From Candidatus Rokuibacteriota bacterium (GTDB taxonomy: Bacteria; Methylomirabilota; Methylomirabilia; Rokubacteriales; CSP1-6): a stretch of DNA of 5,103 nt. The notes under the pieces are model-generated. The model saw only the letters and a list, made by a program, of their open reading frames with translations, was not told the DNA's origin and ran no database searches. Location of the stretch: NCBI GenBank assembly GCA_016201645.1, contig JACQCL010000097.1:1-5103 (forward strand). The letters are read 5' to 3'. Below are positions 5,093-5,103 of the stretch, one piece after another. Position numbers and translations under genes: made by a program. Every line of letters begins with the position of its first letter. Positions within the stretch are counted from its first letter, which is position 1.

Positions 5093-5103
5093 ATGGGAGT
5101 CAG
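5093..5103 (+). CDS. Possible start of a further gene, cut by the window end
   Basis: ATG 5093 begins M-G-V and is preceded by AGGGG (5082-5086), a plausible ribosome site at 6 bases' spacing that overlaps the stop of the deacetylase gene. Only three codons are visible, so neither product nor reality can be judged. Confidence 0.3.

Noticed and set aside
1..5103. Defence system, mobile element or CRISPR array
   Set aside because: No transposase, integrase, nuclease or regularly spaced direct repeats are visible. All well-supported genes belong to ordinary metabolic or transport families.

Overview
The window is GC-rich bacterial chromosome. Coding runs almost end to end on the + strand, and no mobile element, CRISPR array, tRNA or rRNA is visible. 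Gene content (molybdate/tungstate-type ABC ATPases, a PQQ-type sugar dehydrogenase, MoaC, and an AcuC-type histone-deacetylase-fold enzyme), heavy GC use, GTG starts and GC-rich intergenic hairpins would fit an environmental lineage such as Methylomirabilota/Rokubacteria or a deep proteobacterial relative. That placement is inference, not something the sequence proves.

Layout. Positions 1-714 hold the 3' part of an ABC transporter ATPase, cut by the window edge just at its signature motif. A 124-bp gap with two strong hairpins follows. A second, complete ATPase of the ModC/TupC/WtpC type (839-1927) comes next. Four bases after its stop begins a secreted PQQ-dependent aldose-dehydrogenase-like protein (1932-2978). 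These three genes look like the tail of one transcription unit.

The longest non-coding stretch (2979-3182, 204 bp) separates this from a second unit. It holds an inverted repeat, a near-consensus sigma-70 promoter (TTGACA, 18 bp, TATAAA), then about 100 nt ending in a terminator-like hairpin with a T-rich tail, and finally a perfect Shine-Dalgarno. This arrangement suggests either a small RNA or an attenuated leader. The downstream genes are a DUF465/YdcH-type small coiled-coil protein (3183-3425), moaC of molybdenum-cofactor synthesis (3447-3956) and an AcuC-type deacetylase (3953-5083). The last is joined to moaC by a GTGA start/stop overlap. A further gene may begin at 5093.

How the genes may work together: the two ATPases would power oxyanion (molybdate or tungstate) uptake, and MoaC makes the pterin precursor that finally carries that metal. 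The two units thus share a plausible Mo/W theme, although the PQQ enzyme, YdcH-like protein and AcuC have no obvious part in it. No single gene here is a new family. The least explained element is the promoter-leader-terminator region before the YdcH-like gene, followed by the GCGAAGC-type hairpins.
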